Shown: positions 40,161-48,924 of the stretch, piece by piece
Layout: every line of letters starts with the position of its first letter
Numbering within the stretch: position 1 is the first letter of the stretch
Assembly: GCF_000966285.1 (NCBI RefSeq)
Contig: NZ_KQ031391.1
Span: 62,001-126,000, forward strand
Reading direction: 5' to 3'
DNA length: 64,000 nt
From: Pseudofrankia sp. DC12
GTDB lineage: Bacteria; Actinomycetota; Actinomycetes; Frankiales; Frankiaceae
Position numbers and translations under genes: made by a program
Notes under the pieces: model-generated
Told to the model about the DNA's origin: nothing
Databases searched by the model: none
What the model saw: the letters and a program-made list of their open reading frames with translations, nothing else

Positions 40161-41312
40161 GTGCCGGTCGAGCGTCTGCTGCCGTCGGACGAGGCGCGCG
40201 AGCTGGTCGGGCTCGCCGCCGAGATCTGCGCCAAGGAGCTGGAGCCTCGCACCGCGCAGGACGAGGCCGCGGCCCGCTTCCCGCGCGAGGTGTTCCGGAC
40301 GCTCGGGCAGGCCGGGCTGCTGAGCCTGCCCTACCCGGAACGCTTCGGCGGCGGCGACCAGCCCTACGAGGTCTACCTGCAGGTTCTCGAGGAGGTCGCC
40401 TACCGGTCGGCGTCGGTCGCCGTCGGAGTGAGCGTCCACTCGTTGTCCTGTTACCCGATGGCCACCTTCGGCGCCCCCGAGCAGCAGGCCGAGCACCTGC
40501 CTCGGATGCTGGCCGGTGACCTCCTGGGCGCGTACTGCCTGTCCGAACCACAGGCCGGCTCCGACCCAGCGGCCCTGCGCACCACCGCCACTCCCCCATC
40601 CGCGACCGGCGGCGACTACGTGCTCTCCGGTACCAAGGCCTGGGTGACGCACGGCGGCGCGGCCGACTTCTACACCGTCTTCGCCCGCACCGGCGAGGGC
40701 CCCGGCGGCATCTCCTGCTTCCTGGTCGACGCGAGCACTCCCGGCCTGATCGCCTACCCGCCCGAGCAAAAGATGGGCCTCACCGCCTCACCCACCACCC
40801 AGATCGGGTTCGATGACGCGGCTGTCTCCGACTCCCGGCTGGTCGGGGTGCCCGGGCAGGGCCTGCCGATCGCGCTGTCGGCGCTGGACTCCGGCCGCCT
40901 CGGCATCGCCGCCGCCGCGACCGGCCTCGCCCAGCGGGCCCTCGACGACGCCATCGCCTACGCCCGCGGGCGGGAGGCGTTCGGCCGCCCCATCATCGAC
41001 CACCAGGGGCTCGGCTTCCTGCTCGCCGACATGGCCGCCGCCGTCGAGTCGGCGCGGGCGACGATGCTGGCCGCGGCCCGGCTGCGCGACGCCGGCCGGC
41101 CCTTCTCCAAGGCCGCGAGCATCGCCAAGCTCGTCGCCACCGACGCCGCCATGAAGGTCACCGAGGACGCCGTCCAGGTCTTCGGGGGCGCCGGCTACAC
41201 CAAGGACTATCCGGTCGAGCGCTACATGCGCGAAGCCAAGGTCATGCAGATCTTCGAGGGCACCAACCAGATCCAGCGGCTGGTCATCAGCCGGCATCTG
41301 GCCAGGGCCTAG
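40161..41312 (+). CDS. Acyl-CoA dehydrogenase
   Basis: A 383-residue FAD-dependent acyl-CoA dehydrogenase, normal length for the family. GAYCLSEPQAGSDPAALRT and YVLSGTKAWVTHGG are the FAD/substrate motifs. The C-terminal AVQVFGGAGYTKDYPVERYM, then RDA-like region and IFEGTNQIQRLVISRHLA contains the catalytic-base glutamate (EGTNQIQ). It introduces the alpha-beta double bond in acyl-CoA in the cytosol and passes electrons to ETF. GTG 40161 has GGGAGGA upstream; the frame is open further back without another signal. Confidence 0.92.
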   Translation: MPVERLLPSDEARELVGLAAEICAKELEPRTAQDEAAARFPREVFRTLGQAGLLSLPYPERFGGGDQPYEVYLQVLEEVAYRSASVAVGVSVHSLSCYPMATFGAPEQQAEHLPRMLAGDLLGAYCLSEPQAGSDPAALRTTATPPSATGGDYVLSGTKAWVTHGGAADFYTVFARTGEGPGGISCFLVDASTPGLIAYPPEQKMGLTASPTTQIGFDDAAVSDSRLVGVPGQGLPIALSALDSGRLGIAAAATGLAQRALDDAIAYARGREAFGRPIIDHQGLGFLLADMAAAVESARATMLAAARLRDAGRPFSKAASIAKLVATDAAMKVTEDAVQVFGGAGYTKDYPVERYMREAKVMQIFEGTNQIQRLVISRHLARA

Positions 41313-41314
41313 TT

Positions 41315-41334
41315 GACCTGCGTTTTCGCAGGTC
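41315..41334 (+). terminator. Perfect 8-bp hairpin after the acyl-CoA dehydrogenase gene
   Basis: GACCTGCG-TTTT-CGCAGGTC starts two bases after the stop. It also overlaps the stop codon of the minus-strand integrase remnant, so it may end both transcripts. Its place beside an integrase gene also makes it a possible attachment-site arm. Confidence 0.6.
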
Positions 41335-41855
41335 ACAGTCCCCAGTCGGGCTCCGGAAGGTCGGCCTCCGGTCGCGGGACGCTGTTCTCGGGTGTCTGGT
41401 TCGGTCCGGTTGTAGCCGGCGGTGTCCGGGTCCCTGTGGACATAGTGTGGACACGATCTTGGTCTCCGACCGCTCGCTCGTCGCGCGGCGCGTGCGCGGG
41501 CGGCTTCTGCGGGTTGGGCTGCTCCGCAGCGAAGGAGGCGTCGATGAGGCGGAGCGCGCGCTGGTCCTCCCCGATGATGCAGTTGGCGTAGACCGCGAGC
41601 AGCACGCGGACGCTGTGCCCGGCCCACTCGGCGACCTGCGTGGGTGGGACTCCGGCGTTCAGCCAGCGCGAGACCGCCGCGTGCCGCAGGTCGTAGGGCC
41701 GCTTCGCCAGCGGACTCGCGGCCTCCGCTGGGGCCAGAGCGGTTGCGCGGGCTTGGCGCCAGACCGCGAGATAGCGGGTCGCCTTGATCGGGCCGCCCGG
41801 TCTGGTGCGAAACAGCCGGCCATCGGGTGCTGTCCCGAACCGTTCGATTACACAT
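41333..41855 (-). pseudogene. Tyrosine recombinase, C-terminal catalytic fragment
   Basis: The reading contains RPYDLRHAAVSRWLNAGV and PPTQVAEWAGHSVRVLLAVY, i.e. the R-x-x-H, H/W-x-x-H and Tyr of the integrase catalytic domain. The first catalytic arginine and the core-binding domain are missing: upstream of about 41855 the sequence belongs to a different element. A 60-residue Pro-rich tail follows the tyrosine. It is a truncated phage or plasmid integrase. Confidence 0.7.
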
Positions 41856-42045
41856 GCGTCGCCGCGCAGCCCGAGCACCGCGCCCGCCGCGGCCGCAGCT
41901 CGACCTGCACCGTCCCCGCATCGCGCACCCGCCGCGGCCGCGCCCACCCCAACCGCGTGAGCACAGCCCCACAGCCCAGGCAGGTCAGAGCCCCCTCGCC
42001 CAACCACCATTCGACGTCATCCGGATCGTCGCTCACCGTGAGCAT
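41848..42045 (-). pseudogene. DUF6431-type transposase-associated protein, N-terminal fragment
   Basis: The ATG at 42045 opens a 65-residue reading with WWLGEGALTCLGCGAVLTRL, then RPRRARCSGCAATHV. This is the DUF6431 zinc-ribbon that begins many actinobacterial IS-encoded proteins; the stop after THV is at the junction with the integrase remnant. The rest of the element is gone. Confidence 0.6.
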
Positions 42046-42064
42046 CACGCCCTCCAGGCGCCTC

Positions 42065-42115
42065 ACGGCCCTCCCCCGAAATCCCGGCCAAGGACTGTGA
42101 TCGGGGGAGGGCCGT
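42065..42115. repeat. 15-bp perfect inverted repeat, 21-bp spacer
   Basis: ACGGCCCTCCCCCGA (42065-42079) and TCGGGGGAGGGCCGT (42101-42115). It lies just upstream of the DUF6431 fragment and may be the terminal or regulatory structure of that element, or a transcription terminator. Confidence 0.55.
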
Positions 42116-42385
42116 ACCCGTCTGCTGACGGCGCTCACGGTGGCGCTCACGACAAACCGGACGCCCACCCCACGATCACAAAACGCACCCGACCGCGTAC
42201 GGCCCCCTCCGACTGGCACCGCGCCATCACAGCCCAGGACGAGCCACCATCGCGGCTACCCGTTCATGCCCACGTTGTCGTCGGTCACGAACACGAATCC
42301 CCATCGGACGATCACCCATGGCCGCTACCCACGCACGATGACGTTTACGGGTCCCGCCGTGGCCAGCTAGAACGTCGCGTGACAC

Positions 42386-42889
42386 CAGTTCCGGGTCGTG
42401 GTGGGCGCCGAGGGCGAACCCGACGCACCGGCGGGAGTGCAGGTCCAGGATGTCCGCGAGATACAGCGGCCCCTCGTCGTTCGGGATCTCGGTCAGGTCC
42501 CCCACCCAGAACCGGTCCGGCCGATCCGGTGCGGCGAAGTCCCGGCGCACCAGGTCCGGGGGCTTACGCGCCCCGCGGTCGGCCTTCGTCAGCCCGCGCC
42601 GGCGCCGCCGCCGCCGGGCGGCCAGGCCCTGCTCGGCCATCACCGCGGCGACGGTGTTCTTCGAGACCTTCCAGCCCCTCTCTCGCAGGTCGGCGGTGAT
42701 CCGCGGCGAGCCGTAGGTGCCAGCATGCCGGTGGAACAGGACCGTCACCAAATCCGCCAACGCCCGGCGCCGGGCCCGCCGTACCGACAGGTCCCCACGG
42801 CGCCATTTGTAGAACCATGATTCCGACACGTTCAACAGCCGGCACGACACCGCATACGCCGCCCCTGTACCCGGCCCTCTGGGAGACAA
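42386..42889 (-). pseudogene. IS3-family transposase OrfB, truncated
   Basis: The reading has YAVSCRLLNVSESWFYKWRR, HAGTYGSPRITADLRERGW, and then FWVGDLTEIPNDEGPLYLAD with ILDLHSRRCVGFAL, the HTH_21 and first part of the rve integrase core of IS3 OrfB. Only the first catalytic Asp region is present; after about 42386 the residues are unrelated, so the second Asp and the Glu are lost. Confidence 0.72.
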
Positions 42890-42904
42890 TGAACGCGGCC
42901 AGTT

Positions 42905-43144
42905 CTACCGGCCCATCGCCTCGTTCACCCAGAGGGCCACGGATCGCTTGAGGACATCACGCTCCATCGCCAGCCGGGCGTTCTCCACACGCAACCGGGC
43001 CAGCTCAGCCCGCTCATCCTCGCGCAGATCCCCCTTCTTCTCTACACGCCGCGCCGCGTTCACCCAGTTCCCCAGCGTGCCCGCTTTCATCCCCAACTCG
43101 CGAGCCTGAATTCTCGCAAACTGGTGTGCAAGGCCCGTCATCAA
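42905..43144 (-). pseudogene. IS3-family OrfA, N-terminally truncated
   Basis: ARELGMKAGTLGNWVNAARR, then RAELARLRVENARLAMERDV ending LKRSVALWVNEAMGR is the second half of the HTH_Tnp_1 and the leucine-zipper of IS3 OrfA. The first helices are missing. It belongs to the same element as the OrfB fragment, 15 bp upstream of it. Confidence 0.68.
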
Positions 43145-43188
43145 CGATCAGTGAGAACGCGGTCCGGAGGTCGGCCGGCGACAGCGAC

Positions 43189-43220
43189 CCGGGCGGCGTC
43201 ACCCCCGTGACGCCGCCCGG
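43189..43220. terminator. Perfect 14-bp stem-loop
   Basis: CCGGGCGGCGTCAC-CCCC-GTGACGCCGCCCGG, about 70 bp downstream of the peptidase E remnant on the minus strand; a GC-rich factor-independent-type hairpin without U tract. Confidence 0.6.
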
Positions 43221-43289
43221 CAACACGTCCCCGCGCAACATCCGAACGCGTACGTTGCGCGGGCCAGGCGGACCCTCCTGGCCGGCCGG

Positions 43290-43771
43290 TCATTCGACAA
43301 CGGTGGTGTCCGCTCCATCGACGACGAGCGCCTGTCCGTCACGCAGGGCGACGAAGGGGACGTGGTTGTCGATCAGATATTTGACAGCCTGTTCCATTCC
43401 GGGTGACTCGGGGTGGTCGGAGCGGTAGTGCGGAACGATTGCGTAAGGCAGCACCCCCAGGCCGGCATAGGGGACGGGGCCGGAGGGATAGCCAGGCGGT
43501 GTGAGGCACGGATCATCGATGTCCCCCTCGATGCCCTCCAGCGTGGAGCCCAGCATGGCCGGACCGGCACTGTAGCCCGCGTAGGCCACCGCGTCCCGGG
43601 CCAGAAGCTCACGAATGATGTCGTCGGCACCGCTGTGCAGGTAGGCACGTCGGAGGACGAACGCGCTGCCGCCGCGCACGTAGATCAGGTCGACGGACGA
43701 CAGCACGGCCAGCAGGGCCGAGGGGCGGCCGAAATAGTCGCGCAGGTCCACCTCGACTGGGCCTCGCCAAC
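43290..43771 (-). pseudogene. Peptidase E (S51)-like protein, N-terminus lost to an IS
   Basis: A 160-residue reading with VDLIYVRGGSAFVLRRAYL, the nucleophile elbow AYAGYSAGPAML (catalytic Ser), and IVPHYRSDHPES with the catalytic-type His. These are the class I glutamine-amidotransferase-like/peptidase E motifs for Asp-X dipeptide cleavage. The N-terminal strand is cut off exactly at the end of the IS4-like element, so the gene was disrupted by it. Confidence 0.7.
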
Positions 43772-45872
43772 CCAATGCCAGTGACTGGTGCTTGATCGCG
43801 TCTGTCAGGCGGCCTTGGCTTGTTCCGGCATGTGGTCGCTGTCGGTGATGTGATCACCGTTGGTGATCAGTGAGAGCGTGGCGGGCGTCTGGTTGCGGAT
43901 CGGCCCGCAGATCCGGACCGTGTAGGTGACCTTGCGGGTGGTGATGCCGGGGCGGGCGGTCGGGAAGTCGGAGGCGCTCTTGGCGGCGCGGTCGCGGGTG
44001 CGGCCGCGGCCGAGGGTGTGGCGGCGGCGACCGAGGGTGTGGAGGGCCTGCCGCTGCCGGGTCTGGATGATCTCGTCGGGGAGGCCCGCGGTCGCGCAGC
44101 CGAGGTGGCGGAGGGCCGCGTGCCGGGCCGCCTTGTAGGACAGCGCGCGCACGAGGACGGGCTGGCCGGCGTGGGCGCCACGGGCCGCGGGGGTGGCCTG
44201 GGCGGCGACGGTGCGCTGTAGGGCCCGGATGAGGCTGGTGGCGAGGATCCAGGCGGGGATCTCCTGGGCGGCCTCGAACGGGTCGGTCGCGCGCAGCATC
44301 GGGCCGCTGCCCGGCCCGGAGCGGTGGAGGGCCGCTTTCTGCTCGCGCAGCGGGGTCTCCGTGGCGCCCCAGCGGGCGTGGTAGGCGTCGGCGGCCTGCG
44401 CGGCGGACAGCGCGGCGGGGTCGGTGACGTTGGTGGCCACCGCGAACGTCTCACCGGTGTGGACCCCGCCCGCGAACACGTCGTACTCCACGACCCGCCA
44501 GCCGGCCAGGACCTTCTCGGCACCGAGGTCAGCGAGGAACGACCCGTCGGGCAGCCAGTCCCCGACCCGGCGCACGGTGATCCCGCCGGGCAGCCGCACG
44601 AGCAGCTTCATCCCGTCCGCGGCGAGGCGCTCCAGCCGGTCGGCGCCGGGAAAGTTGCGATCACCGATATGCAGCAGGTCAGGCCGGCGCAGCCCGGGCG
44701 CCTCGGCGACCTGCTCGAGCAGGGCCTGCTCGCCGACGTCCTTCGCCCCGCTCGACGGGCCGTAGGCGTAGGCGAGCGGCGCCTTCGTCCCGGCATCGTT
44801 GTCGAGCAGGAGCCGCACATGCGGGTACGGCGCCGGGTCGGTGCCCGCCCCGAACAACGCCCGGTTGTCCGCGGTGTCGGGCAGCCGGACCAGTGTCCCG
44901 TCGAACCCGGCGAGGCGGAAGCTCCCCGCCGTCAGCGCCTGCGCGCCGTCGGTGCCGGACAACTCGCCACGCACCGCGGCGAGCAGCCGGGCACACAGCT
45001 CGTCGAGCACCGCGCCGGGCAGGGCGCGCCGCGCCCTCGAGAACCCCGACCCCGCCGGGACCGCACCACACGCGGTGAACGGCACCTCCGCCAGCTCACC
45101 GAACAGGGCCGCCAGCACGTCATCCCACGACGTGTCCGCCATGACCATCCCCAGAATCAGCGCCCGCGCGAGCACCGGCCGGGTCAACACCCGCGCCGTA
45201 TCCCCCTCCTGCCCACCGGCCACCTCGTCGGCGGCCAGGGCCGGGCCGGCCGCCGGGGCGTCGTTCCCCGCGGCGAGCTCACCGACCAGCCTGTTGATCG
45301 CGTCAGGACCGAGCAGCCGGTCGATCTCGGCCTCCAGCAGCCCGAGACGCACGAAGTCCGCCGCCCGGCCGACCACCCGGATCTGGCCGTCGTCATACGT
45401 CCTCGCGACACCGCGCAGCACAGGCCGGTAGATGACGATGTCATCGCCCTGCCCGACCGGCCGCGCCCCGTCCGCCAGCGTCAGCAACGACCGCCGCTCC
45501 GCCACCGGCGCCTGCCCACCCCCGCGCCGCCCCGCCGTCCGCGCCCGCCCCACCGCCACGTCCCCGGCACGCAACGCGACCAGCCCCGCACCGGCAAGCC
45601 CGCCAGCCACCCCAGGCAGCACGACCGACGCCACGACAGAGTAGAAAGACACAGCGGACTCCGGGCCAGGGAAAATGGATTCGACACCCGATCTCTACCC
45701 GGAGATCCACCCACATCGCCGCAACCCGGACGTTCCCCGTTCAGCCGGGCGTGTCACACCACCCGGCCACCCGCGGCCACCCCACCCCTCGACCGTCACC
45801 CACCGTGACCGCCGGTCAAGACCCAGCCAGACCACTCCGCAAACGCGATCAAGCTCCGCTCACTGGCATTGG
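43772..45872 (-). mobile_element. IS4-like insertion sequence, 2101 bp
   Basis: Imperfect 30-bp inverted repeats bound it: starting CCAATGCCAGTGACTGG at 43772 and, inverted, CCAATGCCAGTGAGCGG at 45872, both continuing GCTTGATCGCGT. The single transposase gene is intact. No matching target duplication is seen, and only one flank holds the peptidase E gene, so a deletion has occurred on the 45.9-kb side. Confidence 0.85.
43805..45652 (-). CDS. IS4-family transposase
   Basis: A 615-residue intact transposase. After an N-terminal region of 160 residues, RLAGFDGTLVRLPDTADNRA holds the first catalytic Asp, LLHIGDRNFPGADRL the second, and DAYHARWGATETPLREQK the Y-R-E-K signature glutamate of the IS4 group. 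It is longer than most IS4 transposases. A start nearer the element middle is possible, because the first 100 residues show no domain. Confidence 0.85.
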   Translation of the reverse strand: MSFYSVVASVVLPGVAGGLAGAGLVALRAGDVAVGRARTAGRRGGGQAPVAERRSLLTLADGARPVGQGDDIVIYRPVLRGVARTYDDGQIRVVGRAADFVRLGLLEAEIDRLLGPDAINRLVGELAAGNDAPAAGPALAADEVAGGQEGDTARVLTRPVLARALILGMVMADTSWDDVLAALFGELAEVPFTACGAVPAGSGFSRARRALPGAVLDELCARLLAAVRGELSGTDGAQALTAGSFRLAGFDGTLVRLPDTADNRALFGAGTDPAPYPHVRLLLDNDAGTKAPLAYAYGPSSGAKDVGEQALLEQVAEAPGLRRPDLLHIGDRNFPGADRLERLAADGMKLLVRLPGGITVRRVGDWLPDGSFLADLGAEKVLAGWRVVEYDVFAGGVHTGETFAVATNVTDPAALSAAQAADAYHARWGATETPLREQKAALHRSGPGSGPMLRATDPFEAAQEIPAWILATSLIRALQRTVAAQATPAARGAHAGQPVLVRALSYKAARHAALRHLGCATAGLPDEIIQTRQRQALHTLGRRRHTLGRGRTRDRAAKSASDFPTARPGITTRKVTYTVRICGPIRNQTPATLSLITNGDHITDSDHMPEQAKAA

Positions 45873-46175
45873 TAGAGAGGGCACCCATCCCGCTCGTGTC
45901 TCACTCATGCAGAACGTGGAAACCCTGAAAGGGTCCCGACGCGAACAGGCGCCGGGTAGGCCGACCGCAAGGAAAGCTCAACTCCCTGGCAGGAACAGGA
46001 TGACCCAAGAAGCGAATGCCGGCAGCCGAAAGGAAGCAGGAAACCCGGAACGGGCGAGAACGTTCCGTATAACTGGCCGGATAGGGGCAGATGCCCCGGT
46101 CTGAAAGGGCGCTGACGTGGGTCAGGTGAGCCTGCGAAGAAGACGAGGGCGAGGGCAGCGGAACTGAAGGGCACG

Positions 46176-46462
46176 TTGGACACGGAGCCGCTGAGCGGCT
46201 CGGTGAACGGACCGGAAGACGAACTCCTGGACTGGCAGAAGATCGACTGGCCTGCTGCCGAGGGCAACGTACGTCGTCTACGGGCGACCGCGAGAGCGGC
46301 CACTATCTCGCCAAATTCTCCTGGACCAGGATCGTCCGACACCAGATGGTCAAGGGCGGCGCGTCAACAGACGACCCCGCGCTCGCCGGCTACTGGGCCG
46401 AACGACGCCGCAGACGCAGACCAGCGACTCAATACGCCCGCGACTCCATCGGGCTTGCTTGA
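46176..46462 (+). pseudogene. Group II intron reverse transcriptase remnant
   Basis: One frame reads LSGSVNGPEDELLDWQKIDW, then EGNVRRLRATARA, the usual beginning of intron-encoded RTs (x-x-W-x-x-I-D-W...V-x-R-L-R). In another frame from about 46295 follows KFSWTRIVRHQMVKGGASTD and YWAERRRRR, a segment near the C-terminal HNH part. All polymerase motifs, including YADD, are missing. It ends at a TGA one base into domain V. Confidence 0.72.
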
Positions 46463-46535
46463 GCCGTGTGCTCGGAAACGGGCCCGCACGGTTCTGAGGG
46501 GGCGGGGACGCAGCAATGCGTCCCCGCTACCCGAC
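46461..46535 (+). ncRNA. Group II intron domains V and VI
   Basis: Domain V (46461-46494) starts GAGCCGTGTGC, has a CTCG-GAAA-CGGG capped stem, a two-base bulge and ends GCACGGTTC; the AGC triad is at positions 2-4. Domain VI follows with a GCGGGGACGC-N6-GCGTCCCCGC stem and an unpaired A at 46529 suited as branch point. The ribozyme core is thus preserved at the 3' end even though the intron is deleted internally. Confidence 0.8.
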
Positions 46536-46636
46536 CAGTCGGCGAAGAACGAGGTCGGCCTCGACCACTACCCGGTCCGGCTCTACCACGCCTGGTACCG
46601 GCACATCACTCTCGCGCTGCTCGCGCATGCCTGTCC
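46536..46636 (+). pseudogene. IS701-family transposase, internal fragment
   Basis: [20 protein letters not shown] and [11 protein letters not shown] match the late catalytic part of IS701 transposases (K-x-E-x-G-L-D-x-Y-x-V-R...W-Y-x-H-I). It is the 3' exon of the group II intron and is then broken by an IS30 tail. The last part of the same kind of protein reappears at 46914. Confidence 0.65.
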
Positions 46637-46762
46637 TTGCACACGCAGGAAGAACTTGATATGGTGGCCACGCAGCTGAATGGGCGGCCACGGCAGACGC
46701 TCAAATGGGCGACGCCGCTCGAGGTCTTTACCGAGCTGCTGGAAAGTCATGTGTCGCCATGA
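46637..46762 (+). pseudogene. IS30-family transposase, C-terminal fragment
   Basis: [20 protein letters not shown] and [14 protein letters not shown] match the C-terminus of IS30 transposases (x-L-N-x-R-P-R-x-x-L-x-W-x-T-P). It lies between two IS701 pieces, as expected if an IS30 element inserted there and then decayed. Confidence 0.68.
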
Positions 46763-46913
46763 CCGCTTGATTCCGCCCTGGCTCGCCGTCGCCGCGGCCA
46801 GAAACCGTCAGGAAAACCCGTCGGCCAACCGACCGGCGATGACCGCCACCGGATACCAGCGCCTTTCCAAAGGCCTACCGGTCAACGAACCACCCACACC
46901 AGACAGGCACACG

Positions 46914-47102
46914 ATGATCCCGTTTACTCTCAACGAGATCCGCCATGTCATTGCCCTGTTCACCGAGGCCGCGACCCCTCGCGCGGTGATCACCTGGTGG
47001 TCGGACTGGCGGCGCGGCCACCAGGCACGCGCCCGCCATTACCACTTCCAGGCCCGGATCCGCGTCGCCCGAGGGGCAGCCACGCCGGCGGCGACCACAT
47101 AG
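46914..47102 (+). pseudogene. IS701-family transposase, C-terminal end
   Basis: MIPFTLNEIRHVIALFTEAA and WWSDWRRGHQARARHYHFQ match the end of IS701 transposases (E-I-R...W-S-x-W-R-R-x-H-Q-A-x-A-R...H-Y). About 150 bp of unreadable sequence separates it from the IS30 tail. Between 47103 and 47286 no gene is seen. Confidence 0.6.
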
Positions 47103-47883
47103 AGATCTCTACGACTGTAGTACTAACGGGGCTCCGCCCCAGCCCGACGAGGCATGTTGCTGTGGCCTGCCTGTGATCTGAGGCTCCGGCCGGGCGGTGT
47201 GACGGGTTGACGATGAACCCGTTATGGTGCCGCGCTGATCGGCGGCGGTTGGCTCGGTGGCCGGCCGTCCCGGACCGGAGCTGACAATGACGCTACCGCG
47301 CTCGGTCGCTGATGTCCTGTCTCGTCACGTCAGGTTCGAGGTCGAGTGCATCGACCGGATGTATCTGAACGTCTACATCCCGCAGCTCCAATTCGCCCAC
47401 GGGCTGATCGGCTACCTGCAGCGTCAGATGGGACTGCGGATCGCCTCGACGGCCCCGCTCGGAGCCATCACGGATCGGTTCGTCACCGCGATCCGGACGT
47501 TCGCCGCCGAGCGGGAGATCCCGATGGTCGACTTCGCCCGGGGCCAGCGCAAAGACGACGTGATGCACGAGCACCTGGCCCGGTTCGCCGGGGACGAGGG
47601 GGTGCTGTTCATCGGCCGGGCACAGGAGAAGGTACCGCTGTTCCGGACCGAGAAGCGCCGTGACCGCGAGGGGAAGACCTACCCGTGGATCGTGAAGACA
47701 ACCGGGCTGGTCAACCAGTTCTACTTCTACTGCGTCGACGCCAACTTCGGACCGTTCTTCCTGAAATTCTGCTCGTACTTCCCCTACAACGCCAAGCTCT
47801 GCATCAACGGCCACCACTGGGCCCAGCGGCAGGCCGCCAGAACCGGGATCGGCTTCACCCCGCTCGACAACGCCTTCGCCATT

Positions 47884-48924
47884 GAGCCTTTCCCTGCAAC
47901 CGACCGTTACCCTGGGTGAGTATCAATAGTGTGATCGTGTGTTGGTCGTCAGGTGGTCCTCTGGTACTCGGTGTGGAGGATGACGAGGGACGCTTTCGCG
48001 ACCAGCCCGATCTTCCAGGGGTCGATCGTGACGTTGCGGAGCAGGCGGAAGGTGACCTTGAGCAGCGCGTTCGCGCGCTCCCCGACCGCCCGCAGGGCGT
48101 AGTGGATGCGGTTGTGCAGTTTCTGTTCGGCGGTCAGCTCCCCGCCCTTCGGCTTCTTGAACGGGACCGCGAACTGCCCCTCCTGGGTTCCGAACGCTTC
48201 GTAGCCGCCGTCGCCGAGCACCTGCCCGCCGTCGGCGAACCACTCCTCGAAGACCTCCGGGGCGCCGGAGGCGCGCAGGGCGGTGGTGTCGTGCTCCCGG
48301 CCGGGACGGACGTCGGACACCCACAGCGGCCAGCCGTCCTCGGGACCCGAGACGACTTGCACGTTCGCGCCGTGGTTCTTGATTTTTCCTGACCACCACA
48401 GGTCCACGCCCTTCGTCGGGCCGGGGACGGTCACCCGGTCGGTCTCGATCACCGTCCCGTCGACGATCACGTGGTCGTAGCCGGCGAACTTCGCGGCGAT
48501 CAGTGCGTTGCGCAGGTCAGGGGCCTGCCAGGCCAGGACTGCGAGGCCCTCGTGCAGGTAGCGGTAGCCCACCGACTTGCCGATGTTGTTGTCCCGACAC
48601 AGCCGGATGACCGGGGTTCCGTCACAGAACCAGCGCAGGACGAACACGGCCTGCTCCCATGGAGACAGGGCGCGGGTCCCGCTCCGCGTACCGATCCGCC
48701 TACGTTCCGCAATCAGGAGCGTGGCAAGGCGGACGACCGTGTGATCGCTCAGGGGCAGGACGCTCGTGTATGTGACACTCATGAGGACGCGGGGCTCCGG
48801 CGGAAGTGATCTGTGAGAGGACTACTTCCTACCGGTTGCCCCGCGTTTCGTCGTCGGCGACCCAGCCGTCGATCACGACCCGTGATGATTACCTAGCGTG
48901 ACGGGTCGTTGCAGGGAAAGGCTC
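47884..48924 (-). mobile_element. IS5-family (ISL2-like) insertion sequence, copy 1, 1041 bp
   Basis: Ends are GAGCCTTTCCCTGCAAC and, inverted, GTTGCAGGGAAAGGCTC; the flanking triplets are ATT and ACT, fitting an A-N-T duplication typical of the ISL2 group with one base changed. It carries one intact transposase gene and interrupts the 539-residue gene. A near-identical second copy lies at 57664-58708. Confidence 0.88.
47949..48782 (-). CDS. IS5-family transposase (copy 1, intact)
   Basis: A 277-residue DDE transposase: an N-terminal HTH_Tnp_4-like region (LSPWEQAVFVLRWFCDGTPV) and a DDE_Tnp_4 core with HVIVDGTVIETD (Asp 1), GDGGYEAFGT (Asp 2) and HYALRAVGERANALLK (Glu). Unlike copy 2 it has no frameshift, so it is the likely source of transposase for both. 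ATG 48782. Confidence 0.9.
   Translation of the reverse strand: MSVTYTSVLPLSDHTVVRLATLLIAERRRIGTRSGTRALSPWEQAVFVLRWFCDGTPVIRLCRDNNIGKSVGYRYLHEGLAVLAWQAPDLRNALIAAKFAGYDHVIVDGTVIETDRVTVPGPTKGVDLWWSGKIKNHGANVQVVSGPEDGWPLWVSDVRPGREHDTTALRASGAPEVFEEWFADGGQVLGDGGYEAFGTQEGQFAVPFKKPKGGELTAEQKLHNRIHYALRAVGERANALLKVTFRLLRNVTIDPWKIGLVAKASLVILHTEYQRTT

Larger units (their letters stand above)
45873..46535 (+). mobile_element. Degenerate group II intron with internal deletion
   Basis: The right end is certain: a canonical 34-nt domain V and a domain VI stem. The middle has the first about 45 residues of an intron reverse transcriptase joined directly to its maturase-end segment, with the catalytic domain deleted. 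The upstream 300 bp (45873-46175) is a gene-free, structured stretch that fits domain I, cut at its 5' end by the IS4-like element; no GTGYG intron start is assignable. The 3' exon is an IS701-like transposase gene. Confidence 0.75.
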
